DNA of 64,000 nt from Nocardioides nematodiphilus (GTDB lineage: Bacteria > Actinomycetota > Actinomycetes > Propionibacteriales > Nocardioidaceae). Shown here one piece after another: positions 17,477-26,461 of the stretch (its first letter is position 1; every line of letters begins with the position of its first letter). Position numbers and translations under genes: made by a program. Below the pieces are notes generated by a model. That model saw only the letters and a program-made list of their open reading frames with translations, made no database searches and had not been told where the DNA came from. The DNA lies in assembly GCF_020216525.1 (NCBI RefSeq), contig NZ_JAIWOY010000008.1, positions 124,001 through 188,000 on the forward strand. Direction: 5' to 3'.

Positions 17477-20199
17477 CAGGCCTCCTGGACGTGCTCGGGA
17501 AGGAGCTCGGCGATGAGCGCCTCGGTCTCGGACTCCAGCGCCGCGCCTGCAGCATCGAGGCTCACGACCATCTCCTCCACGACCGCAGCCGCGTCGGGGC
17601 CATCGGGGTCCTCGTGCTCCGCGCGCAGCAGGTCGCGCCACAGCACCTGGGCGATCGGCGCGAGCCGGAGGCCGGCGCGGGCCGCCTGGGCGGCCCCGCC
17701 GGGGTCGTCCTGGACGGTGATCTCGAAGAGCCGGTGGGCGGTGTCGACGACCACGTCGGCCACCTGCTGCTCGAGCCGGGTGCGCGGCAGCCAGGCGTAG
17801 CGCTGGGTGGGGCGCCGGGACAGGAACGGACCGCGCACCAGCCGGAGCGCCCGGCCGAGCAGGTCGCGCTCCTCGCGTACCGCAGCGCCGCGGGAGCGCT
17901 GCACCAGCGCGACGAAGGCGTGCCAGTCGACACCGACCTCATCGGCGAGGAAGAGGCGGCCGTCGTCGGTCTGACGCAGCAGATAGCCGCCCGAGCTGTC
18001 GGCGCCGAGCCAGTCACGGACCCGCTCGATCGTGGCGTCGCGGACCTCGGGCGTGACGCCGCGCGGCCAGATCGAGGCGCCCACGACGCTGGCGTGGACC
18101 GGAGCCGGCTGCAGCGCCAGGAAGGTCGCCACCTCGGTCGCGAGCTCGAGCCGGCTGGCGTCGAGGCGCCCCTCGGTGCGCAGCTCCAGGGCACCGAGGA
18201 CACCGATCCGCACCGAGGCGGTGCTCCAGGTGACGTCGTCCGAGCCGCGGCTCGTCGTCGGCAGGGTCGCCCGGCCCGGCGCGTACGGCTCCTCGGTGCG
18301 CGCTCGGGCGAAGAGCGCGGCGATCTCCTCGGCAGCGGAGGCGCCGAGGCGGACGGCGTCGACCTCGATCTCCAGCAACGGGATGGTCATCCGGCCGGCC
18401 TCGTCGACGGTGAGGCGCCAGCGGGCGCCGTCGAGCGGCTGCGCGGCCAGGACGCCGATGCCGCGGCTGCCCCCGCGGGCGAGCTCGCCGAGCCGGGCCC
18501 CGGTCTCGGCATCGCCGACGGTGCTGCCGAGCACGAGGTACTCCGGCGGGACGCCCGGGTGGCGGCCGAGGCGGCCGGTGAGGACGTCCTCGGCGGCGCG
18601 CGGCGCGTTCGCGGCCCACCGGGCGACCAGAGCGTCGACGTCGTCGACCGTCTCGATCGTGGCGCCCGCGATCTCGGCGAGGGCCGGGGCGAGGTGGTAG
18701 CCGTGCACGACCTGGTCGTCGCCCCACGGCGAGGTGGCGAGCTGCACGGCGAGGGCGGAGACGACCTCGGTGGCCACGGTTGAGGAGCCGGAGATCGAGA
18801 CGATGCCGCCCGCGGCCTCGAGGTCGACCAGCACGTCGGCGCCGCTGTCGTCGCGACCGACGCAGACGAGACCCGGGTAGGGGGCGTGACCGCTCTCCCC
18901 CGGCGTGAAGGAGGCCCGCTCGAGCCGCCAGGTGCGACCGCCGTCGTGGGCGGACCACGGAGTGACGGCCTGCGGCATCGGCGGGGCGATCTTGAGCTCG
19001 ACGGCGTCGTCGGTGAGCACCACGGCGTACGCCTGCGGCAGCGGCGTGCGCTCGCTGCGGCAGGCGGCCGAGAGTCCGCGCAGGGCCTGGTCGAGCCAGT
19101 CCGTACGGTCCACGTCGGCACCGACCCGCAGTGCCACCTCGGTCTCGATCTCGGCGTCATCGGGGGTCCGGCCGCGGCGACGGCGCCGCTCCGCGAGCAG
19201 CGCGCCGAGCAGGACCGCGCCGAAGAGCCCCCCGCCCACGACCGGAAGGATGCCGCGATCGCTGCGGGTCTCCTCGGCGGCCGAGTCGCCCTGCCGCTCG
19301 TGTCCGCTCTGCTCGGCCCGGTCGCCACCCTGGTGGGGCGCGACGCTGCCGTCGGCGACGGCGTGTACGCGATTGACCGTGGCGCCGCTGGCGTCGCCGG
19401 GCAGGATCAGGACCCAGCCGGGCTGGATGAGCCGGCCGAGGACCAGCTGACCCTGGTCGGGCTGGACCCGCCCCTTGTTGAGCTCGTAGATCTCCTTCCA
19501 GCGCCGGCCGTCGCCCAGGGTGCGCTCGGCGATGTCCCAGAGGTTGTCGTGGTGGCGACCCTCCGGCGGCTGCACGATCGTGACCTTGTGGCCGATCACG
19601 TCGGTCATCTCCGAGGGGACGCCCGGAACGTGCTCCATCCGCTGCGTCTCGTGCGAGGCGGGCGCCTGAGCCTGGTCGGCGGCCTGAGCGGCGTCGTCCC
19701 GCTGGTCCTGGACCACGGTGTGCGAGACCGCCGTGGCGGCGACCGGTGCCGCCGGGGCGACGGCCTGTGCGGCGCCGGAGGTGCCGAGGAACGAGGCGCC
19801 GATCAGGAACGTGCCCACCAGCGCGCGAGCCAGCGCCTGGGAGCGGCCCGACAGCGGCACCGGCCGGGGCAGGCCTCCCCCGCGGACCAGGCTGGCCGCC
19901 TCGACCAGGACGCACGCGGTGAACTGCAGCCAGGCGAGCCACACCACGACGCGCAGCACGCCGATGAGCGTGTCGGTGGTGATCGGCTGGGTCAGGGTGT
20001 CGCGCGTCGGCAGGCTGTGCGGCACCGGCGGCGGACCGGTCAGCAGGATGAGGGCGAGGGGGATCCCTGCCACGAGGACGAGAAGTGCGAGCCCCGCGCC
20101 CAGGGCCTGCAACGCGCTGGGGCGCTCCTGGCTCGGCCCGGCCTGGCCGGCGAACCGCTCCGGTCCACGGACCGGCCCGGTGGTGTTGACGATGCTCAT
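17476..20199 (-). CDS. Membrane protein with LysM and BTAD domains
   Basis: A 907-aa protein near the end of the Tad operon. Two hydrophobic segments lie around residues 33-55 and 80-102, and a third around 150. A LysM-like domain follows, about residues 205-270 (NLWDIAERTLGDGRRWKEIYELNKG and a final GWVLILPGD). Another transmembrane segment lies near 320. The cytosolic C-terminal half has a bacterial transcriptional activator (BTAD) type helical domain (about 800-900) after a winged-helix-like stretch. Such LysM/BTAD proteins sit next to tad genes in actinobacteria; their job is not established. ATG 20199 has GGGAG upstream. A 91-base gap separates it from the TadG-like gene. Confidence 0.85.
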   Translation of the reverse strand: MSIVNTTGPVRGPERFAGQAGPSQERPSALQALGAGLALLVLVAGIPLALILLTGPPPVPHSLPTRDTLTQPITTDTLIGVLRVVVWLAWLQFTACVLVEAASLVRGGGLPRPVPLSGRSQALARALVGTFLIGASFLGTSGAAQAVAPAAPVAATAVSHTVVQDQRDDAAQAADQAQAPASHETQRMEHVPGVPSEMTDVIGHKVTIVQPPEGRHHDNLWDIAERTLGDGRRWKEIYELNKGRVQPDQGQLVLGRLIQPGWVLILPGDASGATVNRVHAVADGSVAPHQGGDRAEQSGHERQGDSAAEETRSDRGILPVVGGGLFGAVLLGALLAERRRRRGRTPDDAEIETEVALRVGADVDRTDWLDQALRGLSAACRSERTPLPQAYAVVLTDDAVELKIAPPMPQAVTPWSAHDGGRTWRLERASFTPGESGHAPYPGLVCVGRDDSGADVLVDLEAAGGIVSISGSSTVATEVVSALAVQLATSPWGDDQVVHGYHLAPALAEIAGATIETVDDVDALVARWAANAPRAAEDVLTGRLGRHPGVPPEYLVLGSTVGDAETGARLGELARGGSRGIGVLAAQPLDGARWRLTVDEAGRMTIPLLEIEVDAVRLGASAAEEIAALFARARTEEPYAPGRATLPTTSRGSDDVTWSTASVRIGVLGALELRTEGRLDASRLELATEVATFLALQPAPVHASVVGASIWPRGVTPEVRDATIERVRDWLGADSSGGYLLRQTDDGRLFLADEVGVDWHAFVALVQRSRGAAVREERDLLGRALRLVRGPFLSRRPTQRYAWLPRTRLEQQVADVVVDTAHRLFEITVQDDPGGAAQAARAGLRLAPIAQVLWRDLLRAEHEDPDGPDAAAVVEEMVVSLDAAGAALESETEALIAELLPEHVQEA

Positions 20200-20290
20200 G
20201 CACGTACTCCCGATGCTCGCTGGCCCAGCGCTCCGTGCGCGCAGGAGGCCCATCGCGCGCTGTGTTGGATGGTGATCTCGCTCCGCTCGT

Positions 20291-20710
20291 TCACTGCGTG
20301 ACTTCCTCTGCTGTGGCGGTGGCGTGGACGGTGAAGGTCGAGAATCCGACCAGCCCGAGGATCTGGGTGTCGCCGGTGGCGGAGCCGGTGACCGAGACCC
20401 GTCCGTCGTCGTCGATGCGGACCTGGGCGTCGGGATAGCCGGCTGCCCTCATCCAGTCGCTCGCGGCCTGCCGCGCCGCCTCGGTGTTGACCTCGAGCGC
20501 GCCACTGTTGCGCAGCGCCTCGACGTCGATCTGGTCGGCACCGGCACGGGCGGCCTGCTCGGCGACGTCGGCGAGCCGCATCCGGGCGTTGAGTGCGCTG
20601 CCACCGTCGAAGACGAGGCCGGCGCACGCGAAGAGCACGACGACCAGCATCAGGAAGAACGCGGTCGCCGCTCCCCGTTCGGTCCGCTCACCGCGGCGGA
20701 GGCGGCTCAC
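20291..20710 (-). CDS. TadG/TadE-like pilus assembly protein
   Basis: A 139-aa protein with an N-terminal type-IV-prepilin-like hydrophobic segment (about residues 14-35) after ERGAATAFF. The usual glutamate at +5 after the glycine is replaced by Phe, as in TadG-type proteins that may not be processed like pilins. The rest (SALNARMRLADVAEQAARAGADQ) is the helical continuation seen in Tad minor proteins. GTG 20710 overlaps the upstream stop by four bases. It is the third of three consecutive TadE/G-like genes. Confidence 0.8.
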   Translation of the reverse strand: MSRLRRGERTERGAATAFFLMLVVVLFACAGLVFDGGSALNARMRLADVAEQAARAGADQIDVEALRNSGALEVNTEAARQAASDWMRAAGYPDAQVRIDDDGRVSVTGSATGDTQILGLVGFSTFTVHATATAEEVTQ

Positions 20711-21126
20711 TGGTAGCTCCGGTAGGTGTCGAGGGGCACGGTGCTGCTCGCTCGGATGGTCTTGGTCCCGTGGAGGCCGACCAGACCGAGATCGCTGAGC
20801 GGGACGTGGCAGACCAGGTCGACGCGGACGGTGGTCTGCGTGGGAATCAGCCTGGCCGGGTCGCAGCGGCTCTCCAGCGAGGCCGCGACGACCCGGTCCA
20901 TCGCGGAGCTGTCCAGCGTGCGGGTCAGGGTGACGGCACGTGCGGCGTCGCGCGCGGTCGCGTCGACATCGCCCTGGTAGGAGACCAGCCGGCCGCAGAA
21001 GACGATGAAGAGCACGAAGGCGAAGATCACCGGCACGATCAGCACCATCTCGACGGCCATCGAGCCCCGGTCCGACCGGCTGCGCCGCGACAGCAGGCAG
21101 CCACGGCACCTCATGGTCGTGGTCAC
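20707..21126 (-). CDS. TadE-like pseudopilin
   Basis: A 139-aa protein with a prepilin-type N-terminus: a short basic leader, then G-SMAVE with glutamate at +5 and a hydrophobic helix (VLIVPVIFAFVLFIVF). The C-terminal part has two cysteines (SRC and VCH), probably an external disulfide. TadE proteins are minor pseudopilins cut by TadV/CpaA and needed for Flp pilus assembly. GTG 21126 overlaps the preceding stop by four bases. A dedicated prepilin peptidase gene is not present in this window. Confidence 0.85.
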   Translation of the reverse strand: MTTTMRCRGCLLSRRSRSDRGSMAVEMVLIVPVIFAFVLFIVFCGRLVSYQGDVDATARDAARAVTLTRTLDSSAMDRVVAASLESRCDPARLIPTQTTVRVDLVCHVPLSDLGLVGLHGTKTIRASSTVPLDTYRSYQ

Positions 21127-21530
21127 GGCTGCGCCACCACCAACTGCTCGCGCGGCGCCAGGACGCGCTCAACGACCTGAGGCACGACGAAGTCGGGGAG
21201 GTACTGCTGGGCGCGGCCGCGCACGACGACCTCCACGTATCCGTCCGTCTTGTCCTCGATGGTCACGCCGTCGGAGGCGTCGGAGAACTCCAGGGTGCCG
21301 GCGCCGATCGTGCGCGCGTAGTCCATCCCCGCCTTGGCGGCGGCCGCCCGATCGTGGGTGGTGCGGTAGACCCGGGCCGTCTCGCGCGCGACCGCGTTGG
21401 CCTCCTGGTTGCCCAGGTAGACCAAGCAGAACTGGACGGCGAAGAGGATGACGACCATCAGCAGCGGCGCGTAGAGCACGAGCTCGACGTTCGACACCCC
21501 GCGCTCGTCACGGCGCGGGGGACGGATCAT
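21123..21530 (-). CDS. TadE-like pseudopilin
   Basis: A 135-aa protein with a clear prepilin signature, ERG then VSNVE with Glu at +5, and a hydrophobic helix (VLYAPLLMVVILFAVQFCLVY). The remainder contains EANAVARETARVYR, typical of TadE. ATG 21530 overlaps the stop of the Flp pilin gene (TGATG), excluding the longer Arg-rich frame. It is probably a minor pilus component in the envelope. Confidence 0.87.
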   Translation of the reverse strand: MIRPPRRDERGVSNVELVLYAPLLMVVILFAVQFCLVYLGNQEANAVARETARVYRTTHDRAAAAKAGMDYARTIGAGTLEFSDASDGVTIEDKTDGYVEVVVRGRAQQYLPDFVVPQVVERVLAPREQLVVAQP

Positions 21531-21757
21531 CAGTTGACGCCGCCCCCACCGCCACCGGGCTCCTTGTTGAGGTCGAGGCTGTCGGCCTTGCCCTTGAGCT
21601 TGTTCATCAGGATGAGGCCGATGGCGGCGGCGATCGCGATCAGGATCGCGGAGATGACCACCCATTCGACGGCGGAGGCGCCGCGCTCGAGACGCTGCGC
21701 CTTGGCGATCCGGCCGCGCAGCATGGTGGCCAGGAACTGGACCTGGGAGACGGTCAT
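21530..21757 (-). CDS. Flp-family major pilin
   Basis: A 75-aa Flp pilin precursor. It has a 26-residue leader ending in ERG, then A-S-A-V-E31 with the conserved Glu at +5, and a hydrophobic helix VVISAILIAIAAAIGLILM. The short tail ends in a run of glycines (GGGGGGVN). In Tad systems the leader is cut after the Gly and the mature peptide polymerises into a thin adhesive pilus. ATG 21757 has GAGG upstream. It is separated from tadC by 60 bases, the widest gap inside the first nine pilus genes, which could allow separate expression or processing of pilin mRNA. Confidence 0.88.
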   Translation of the reverse strand: MTVSQVQFLATMLRGRIAKAQRLERGASAVEWVVISAILIAIAAAIGLILMNKLKGKADSLDLNKEPGGGGGGVN

Positions 21758-21817
21758 GGGAAGGGGTGTCCTCTCGGGTAGTGCATTCGATCGGACTCTT
21801 CCCGATCGAGGGGGCGG

Positions 21818-22741
21818 TCAAACGCCCGACGTGCCCGCAATCCGGGCGAGAGCGGGATAGATCAGGAAGACCAGGAAGCCGGCGCACAACAGCAGCTGGG
21901 CGACCAGCATCGACTGGGACCTGGCCGAGGCGCGGCCCTCGGCGTCGGCGAGCTCACGGCGGCGCATCGACTCCGCGCGCGCCGTCAGCGAGTCACGTAC
22001 CTTGGCGCCGTCCTCGGCCACGAGGGCGAGGGCGGCGGCCAGGTCGCGCAGCTCGTCGACGTTGACCTCGTCGCCGAGCGAGCCGAGCGCGGCCCAAGGG
22101 GTGTTCCCCTGCAGCCGGGCTGCCTCGAGGGTGTCGCGGATGCGGGTCATCGCCCAGCCGTCGGAGATGCCGGAGGCCGCCTGCAACGCCTCCGGGACGC
22201 CCCGGCCGCCGGCGAGGTTCATCGCGACCAGGTCGAGGAACGAGCTGACCACGTGCCGGAAGGAGCGACGCTTCTCCTCGGCCTCGCGGGAGAGCGCCAA
22301 CGCGGGCCAGACGAGTCCGAGCAGCGCGCCGATGAGCAGCACCCACAGCGGCAGCACCGAAGTGGTCACCCCGGCTGCGGTGAGCGGGATCAGCACGACC
22401 AGCGGGACGAAGAAGCCGATCAGCGCGCCGATGACCGAGCGGGCCAGGAACATCTCCTGGGACATGCCGACCATGCTGAGGCTGGCGGCCAGGCCTCGCG
22501 GGAGGCCGAGGCCGCGCTTGTCCATCGCCTGGGCGACGTCGGCCCCGAGCCGGCGCAGCCGCTGCGACTCCGTCTGGTGGCGGCGATCGCGGGTCAGGCC
22601 GTGGTCGCGACGCCCGCGGGCGATGCGGGCGTCGAGCTGGGCGAGCTGGGCCGCGCCGCTGGGCGGCGGCTGGAGCACGAGCCAGGCGCCGAGCAGCAGG
22701 CCGGCGCCGACGAGGCCGCCCGCGAGCATGACGAGCATCAT
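21818..22741 (-). CDS. tadC: TadC-like inner-membrane platform protein (GspF fold)
   Basis: A 307-aa membrane protein of the type II/IV secretion F-domain family. Transmembrane segments lie near residues 5-25, 95-120, 125-150 and 285-305. A cytosolic GspF-type helical domain (RRSFRHVVSSFLDLVAMNLAGGRGVPEAL onward, in part) lies between. With TadB it forms the platform that converts TadA ATP hydrolysis into pilin insertion. ATG 22741 overlaps the tadB stop by one base, so it is translationally coupled. Confidence 0.88.
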   Translation of the reverse strand: MMLVMLAGGLVGAGLLLGAWLVLQPPPSGAAQLAQLDARIARGRRDHGLTRDRRHQTESQRLRRLGADVAQAMDKRGLGLPRGLAASLSMVGMSQEMFLARSVIGALIGFFVPLVVLIPLTAAGVTTSVLPLWVLLIGALLGLVWPALALSREAEEKRRSFRHVVSSFLDLVAMNLAGGRGVPEALQAASGISDGWAMTRIRDTLEAARLQGNTPWAALGSLGDEVNVDELRDLAAALALVAEDGAKVRDSLTARAESMRRRELADAEGRASARSQSMLVAQLLLCAGFLVFLIYPALARIAGTSGV

Positions 22742-23607
22742 CAGCGCGCCACCTCCCCGCGGAAGAGCAGGAAGCGCTCGGGCTGCTCGAAGCGCGACAG
22801 CCGCCGCAGCCACATGATGCCGGCGCCGAAGAGCGCGATGATCAGCACCATCACCAGCTGCCCGACGGCGGTCCGGTACGGCGCCAGGTAGGTCGGGTTG
22901 AAGACCGCCAGACCCAGCACGAACGCGAGCGTGACGGTGATGATGATCTGCACGCTGCGCTGCGTGCTGCGCCGTCCGGCGTTGATGCGCTGACGCATCT
23001 CGAGCTCGGCGCGCGCGGAGCGGGCGAGCGAGGAGAGCACGTCGCGCAGACCGGGGCCGCGGAGCTTCGAGTTGAGGATCAGCGCCGCGATGATCAGGTC
23101 GGCGCTCGCGTCGTCCATGTCCTCGGCGAATCGCTCGAGGGCGTCGGGCAGCGGCACCCGTACGCGGAGCCGGTCGGCCATCGTCATCAGACTGCTCTGG
23201 ATCGCCGGCGCCGCGGCGTACGCGGTCGCGGGGATCGCCTGCTCCAGACCGACGGCACCGGCGACGGTGTCGCGCAGCGACTCGGTCCACGCGGCCAGCC
23301 CCTCGATCTTGGCAACGCCGTCCTTCTCGCGGCGGGTGCCGCCGAAGAGACGGCTCCAGAAGGTCACCAGCAGCCCGACGGCGATCGCGGTGACGACCCA
23401 GCGGGTCACCACCAGGACGCCGAGACCGGCCAGGATCCCGAGCGGGAGCAGCCGGCCCTGGGTCCGGATCTGCTCGAGCAGGCGGGTGGGTCGCTTGACC
23501 ACGCCGGACGGCTCGTGCGGGATGAGGGCGTAGCCCAGCAGCGCCAGGCCCCCGCCGATGATCGCGCCGGCGACGATGATCAGCGGGACGCTCAGGTCGC
23601 CGTTCAC
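22741..23607 (-). CDS. tadB: TadB-like inner-membrane platform protein (GspF fold)
   Basis: A 288-aa membrane protein of the GspF family. Hydrophobic segments are at about residues 8-28, 60-85, 225-245 and 260-280, and the cytosolic F domain contains GLEQAIPATAYAAAPAIQ and DALERFAEDMDD. Partner of TadC in Flp pilus assembly. GTG 23607 overlaps the tadA stop by four bases, which fixes the start and rejects a longer frame. Confidence 0.88.
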   Translation of the reverse strand: MNGDLSVPLIIVAGAIIGGGLALLGYALIPHEPSGVVKRPTRLLEQIRTQGRLLPLGILAGLGVLVVTRWVVTAIAVGLLVTFWSRLFGGTRREKDGVAKIEGLAAWTESLRDTVAGAVGLEQAIPATAYAAAPAIQSSLMTMADRLRVRVPLPDALERFAEDMDDASADLIIAALILNSKLRGPGLRDVLSSLARSARAELEMRQRINAGRRSTQRSVQIIITVTLAFVLGLAVFNPTYLAPYRTAVGQLVMVLIIALFGAGIMWLRRLSRFEQPERFLLFRGEVAR

Positions 23608-24932
23608 ACCCGCACTCCCTCGGTCTCGATCCAGGTCGGCGCAGCACCCGGGACGTACCCGACCGCCTCGAGCTCGCGCAGGCACGAGATCGCCGCGGCC
23701 GGCACGGCGTTGCCCTCCGGCCCGACGGCGAACACCTCGCTGGACAGCACCCGGCCGTCGACGCCGTTGACCTCGCGGATCGAGGTCACCATCCGTCGCA
23801 GGGTGCCGCCGTCGTGGTAGAGGTTGACCCGCTCGCAGAAGACGACGAAGTCGATGGCGCCGCCGATCAGCATCATCGCCGCCTCGGCCGGCAACCGCTC
23901 CGCGCTCTGGATGGCGTAGGTGCAGATCCGGTTGAACACCTCGGCCGAGGAGTTCGCGTGGATGGTCGACAGCGAGCCGTCGTTGCCCTGGCTCATCGCG
24001 TTGAGCATGGTCACGATCTCGTCACCGAGCACCTCGCCGACGATGACGCGGCTGGGGTTCATCCGCAGCGAGCGGCGGACCAGCTCGGCCATGTGGATCG
24101 CACCCTGGCCCTCGGAGTTGGGCAGCCGCTCCTCGAACGCCACCACGTTGGGGTGCAGGTCCTGGAACTCCCCGAGGCCGAGCTCGAGCGCGCGCTCCAC
24201 GGTGATGAGTCGCTCGTGCGGCTCGATCTCGTTGGCGAGGGCTCGCAGCAGGGTGGTCTTACCGGCGTTGGTCGCACCGGCGATCATGATGTTCTTGCGA
24301 GCCCGGACAGCGGCGGAGAGGAAGGCCGCCACCTCCGGCGACATCGAGCCGTAGCCGACCAGGGTGTCGAGGCTGACGCGGGAGAGGCGCGCGCGACGGA
24401 TCGACAGCGACGGCCGCTGGCACACGCCCATCACCGCCGACAGCCGCGAGCCGTCCGGCAGCCGCAGGTCGAGCTGCGGGTTGGCGGTGTCGAAGGGACG
24501 CGACGTCAGGCCCGAGTAGGCGCCCAGCGTCTGCACCAGCTCGACCAGCTCGTCGTCGCTGTCGGCGACCGGCTCGCCGATGACCTCACGACCGTCGGCG
24601 TAGCCGATGAAGACCTGGTCACAGCCGTTGATGTCGATGTTCTCCACGTCCGGGTCGTCCAGCAGGGGCTGGAGCCGGCCGACGCCGAAGAGGGCGGCGT
24701 GGATGCCGTCGGCGAGCTGGGCCTCCTCGTCCTGGGCGGGAGGCGTACGACCGGCGCGGATCTCCTCGCGGGCGTACGCGTCCAGGACGCGGGTGACGAC
24801 CGCGCGGGCGAACTGCCGCTCGTCCTCCGCGGTCATCGGCGGCAGGCCGTTCGAGGCGTCCTCGCGGCGCTGGCGGGCGAGGACGTCGGCGACCTCCTCG
24901 CGCAGGCGGCGGACCAGGTTCTGATCGGTCAT
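23604..24932 (-). CDS. tadA: TadA/CpaF-type pilus assembly ATPase
   Basis: A 442-aa secretion ATPase that powers Flp pilus assembly from the cytosolic face. The Walker A motif GATNAGKTT has Lys 225. The Asp box and Walker B region contain GEVLGDEIVTMLNAMSQGNDGSLSTIHANS, the last part being the His box. The N-terminal domain includes ENIDINGCDQVFIGY, typical of CpaF. ATG 24932 overlaps the upstream stop by four bases. Confidence 0.95.
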   Translation of the reverse strand: MTDQNLVRRLREEVADVLARQRREDASNGLPPMTAEDERQFARAVVTRVLDAYAREEIRAGRTPPAQDEEAQLADGIHAALFGVGRLQPLLDDPDVENIDINGCDQVFIGYADGREVIGEPVADSDDELVELVQTLGAYSGLTSRPFDTANPQLDLRLPDGSRLSAVMGVCQRPSLSIRRARLSRVSLDTLVGYGSMSPEVAAFLSAAVRARKNIMIAGATNAGKTTLLRALANEIEPHERLITVERALELGLGEFQDLHPNVVAFEERLPNSEGQGAIHMAELVRRSLRMNPSRVIVGEVLGDEIVTMLNAMSQGNDGSLSTIHANSSAEVFNRICTYAIQSAERLPAEAAMMLIGGAIDFVVFCERVNLYHDGGTLRRMVTSIREVNGVDGRVLSSEVFAVGPEGNAVPAAAISCLRELEAVGYVPGAAPTWIETEGVRV

Positions 24933-25696
24933 GCCGACACCTCCACCGCAGCGGTGAAGCCGGCCAGATCGCGGACAGCGGCGGAGAGGGTGACCGCGGA
25001 GCGGCCGAGCAGCGAGCGCCGCACCGAGCCGATCCGGGTCGAGGAGAGCACCGCGGCGCCCTTCTCGTCCTCGGCGACCACTCCGAGCACGACGGCGCCG
25101 AGGCCGTGGGCGTCGAGGAGCTGCTGCAGGTCCGCGCCGGAGCGGGTGTCGCGGTAGGTCGTCCGGACGATCACGCCGACCCGTCCGGCCTCGAGCTGTC
25201 CGGAGAGGGAGGCGAGCCGCTCGCGGAGCTGGGCGATCCCCTCCACGTCGGGGCGGACCACGAAGACGACGGCGTCGGCCTTGGCGAGCACCGGGAGGAC
25301 GGACGAGCCGGGCACGACCCGGCCGCAGTCGACGATGACGTCGCCGTGGTGGGCCGCGAAGACGGCCGGCAGCTGGCCCCAGACGGCGCCGAGGCCGGAG
25401 AGCAGCTCCGGCGAGGGCACGCCGACGAGGACGGGGACGCCCTGGGACGTCTCCTGCAGGTGCAGCACCAGTGCGGTCTCACCCGCGCCGCGGCGGGTCG
25501 CCGCGCCGAGCGCGAGCAGGCCGCGGTCGGGGTCGAGCGGGTCGCCGCCCTCCGTACGGGTGCGCCAGATGAGGTCGCCGCCGGCGGGGTCGATGTCGGC
25601 GAGCGCCACCCGCTCGGGCCACACCGAGGCCAGTGCGAGCGCGGTCATCGTGACCCCGGGTGAGCCCTTGGCCGAGACGAGGGCGATCACGCTCAC
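24929..25696 (-). CDS. CpaE/MinD-like P-loop protein of the Tad operon
   Basis: A 255-aa protein of the MinD/ParA fold, in the operon position of TadZ/CpaE, which localises the pilus machine. The P-loop region reads SAKGSPGVT near residue 8. The first Lys is kept but the second, catalytic Lys before Thr is replaced by Val, so ATP hydrolysis may be lost or altered. Later blocks DIDPAGGDLIWR, VIVDCGRV and VFVVRPDVEGIAQL match the fold. GTG 25696 overlaps the upstream stop by four bases. Localisation function is inferred from family and context. Confidence 0.83.
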   Translation of the reverse strand: MSVIALVSAKGSPGVTMTALALASVWPERVALADIDPAGGDLIWRTRTEGGDPLDPDRGLLALGAATRRGAGETALVLHLQETSQGVPVLVGVPSPELLSGLGAVWGQLPAVFAAHHGDVIVDCGRVVPGSSVLPVLAKADAVVFVVRPDVEGIAQLRERLASLSGQLEAGRVGVIVRTTYRDTRSGADLQQLLDAHGLGAVVLGVVAEDEKGAAVLSSTRIGSVRRSLLGRSAVTLSAAVRDLAGFTAAVEVSA

Positions 25697-26448
25697 TCGG
25701 CGACCTCCAGCTTCACCGTCGTGGGCTGGCCGCGCTTGAGCAGGGCGGCGCCGGCCTGGCCGGCGGCGGAGGCGTCGATGATCTGGGGCGCGACGCTCCT
25801 CGGGACGAGCAGGACGGCGGTGGTCGAGCCGCTGCTGAGCGAGTCGCTCGCGCCGGTGGAGATGCCCATCACGAGCGCCTGGCTGATCACCTGCGGAGCC
25901 GCGGCGGCCGAGCTGCTCTTGTCTCCGGCGGTGCGCACGACCTCGATGAGGTCGCCGCCGCGCAGCGTCGAGGACGGGGCCAGCGCGGCGCTGAGGGACA
26001 TCGAGACCATCACCTTGTCGTCGCCGTAGGGCGCCGTCTGGTTGACGAGGTTGCGGTCGAGCAGGGTGCCGGGGCGGATGTCCTGGGCGGCGTACCAGCT
26101 GCCGTCGGCGAGCTGGGCGGCGTCGTCGGCGGAGATCAGCGACAGTCCGCTGGCCGACACGCTGACGGCGCGCAGGTCCTCGGCGGTGATCCGGGACCCG
26201 GGCACGATCTCCCGGGCGGCGACCAGCACGGAGGTGCGCGAGTCCATCCGTACGGCGAGCAGCCCGGCGATCAGGGCTCCGCCCACGACCAGGAGGACGG
26301 CGAGTGCGGCGAGGGCGGGGCGGCGCTGGCGGGGCGGCTTCACGACGGGCCGGGCGGACCCACCCGGGGCCCGCCCGTTGGCGGCCAGCCCACGGAACGC
26401 GCGACTGCGCTGCTGGTCGGCCAGGCTGGTGCTGGAATCAGTGGTCAC
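25693..26448 (-). CDS. SAF-domain protein (CpaB/RcpC-like)
   Basis: A 251-aa protein, first gene of the leftward Tad operon. A basic, Pro-rich start leads to one transmembrane helix (about residues 45-66) and then an SAF-like domain with VLVAAREIVPGSRITAEDLRAV. CpaB/RcpC proteins belong to this family and act in the envelope during Flp pilus assembly. No secretin gene is present, as expected without an outer membrane, so its job must differ from the Gram-negative one. GTG 26448 is the best start but has no clear ribosome site. The gene diverges from the EccC-like gene across 56 bases. Confidence 0.85.
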   Translation of the reverse strand: MTTDSSTSLADQQRSRAFRGLAANGRAPGGSARPVVKPPRQRRPALAALAVLLVVGGALIAGLLAVRMDSRTSVLVAAREIVPGSRITAEDLRAVSVSASGLSLISADDAAQLADGSWYAAQDIRPGTLLDRNLVNQTAPYGDDKVMVSMSLSAALAPSSTLRGGDLIEVVRTAGDKSSSAAAAPQVISQALVMGISTGASDSLSSGSTTAVLLVPRSVAPQIIDASAAGQAGAALLKRGQPTTVKLEVAE

Positions 26449-26461
26449 TGTGTCAGTACTG

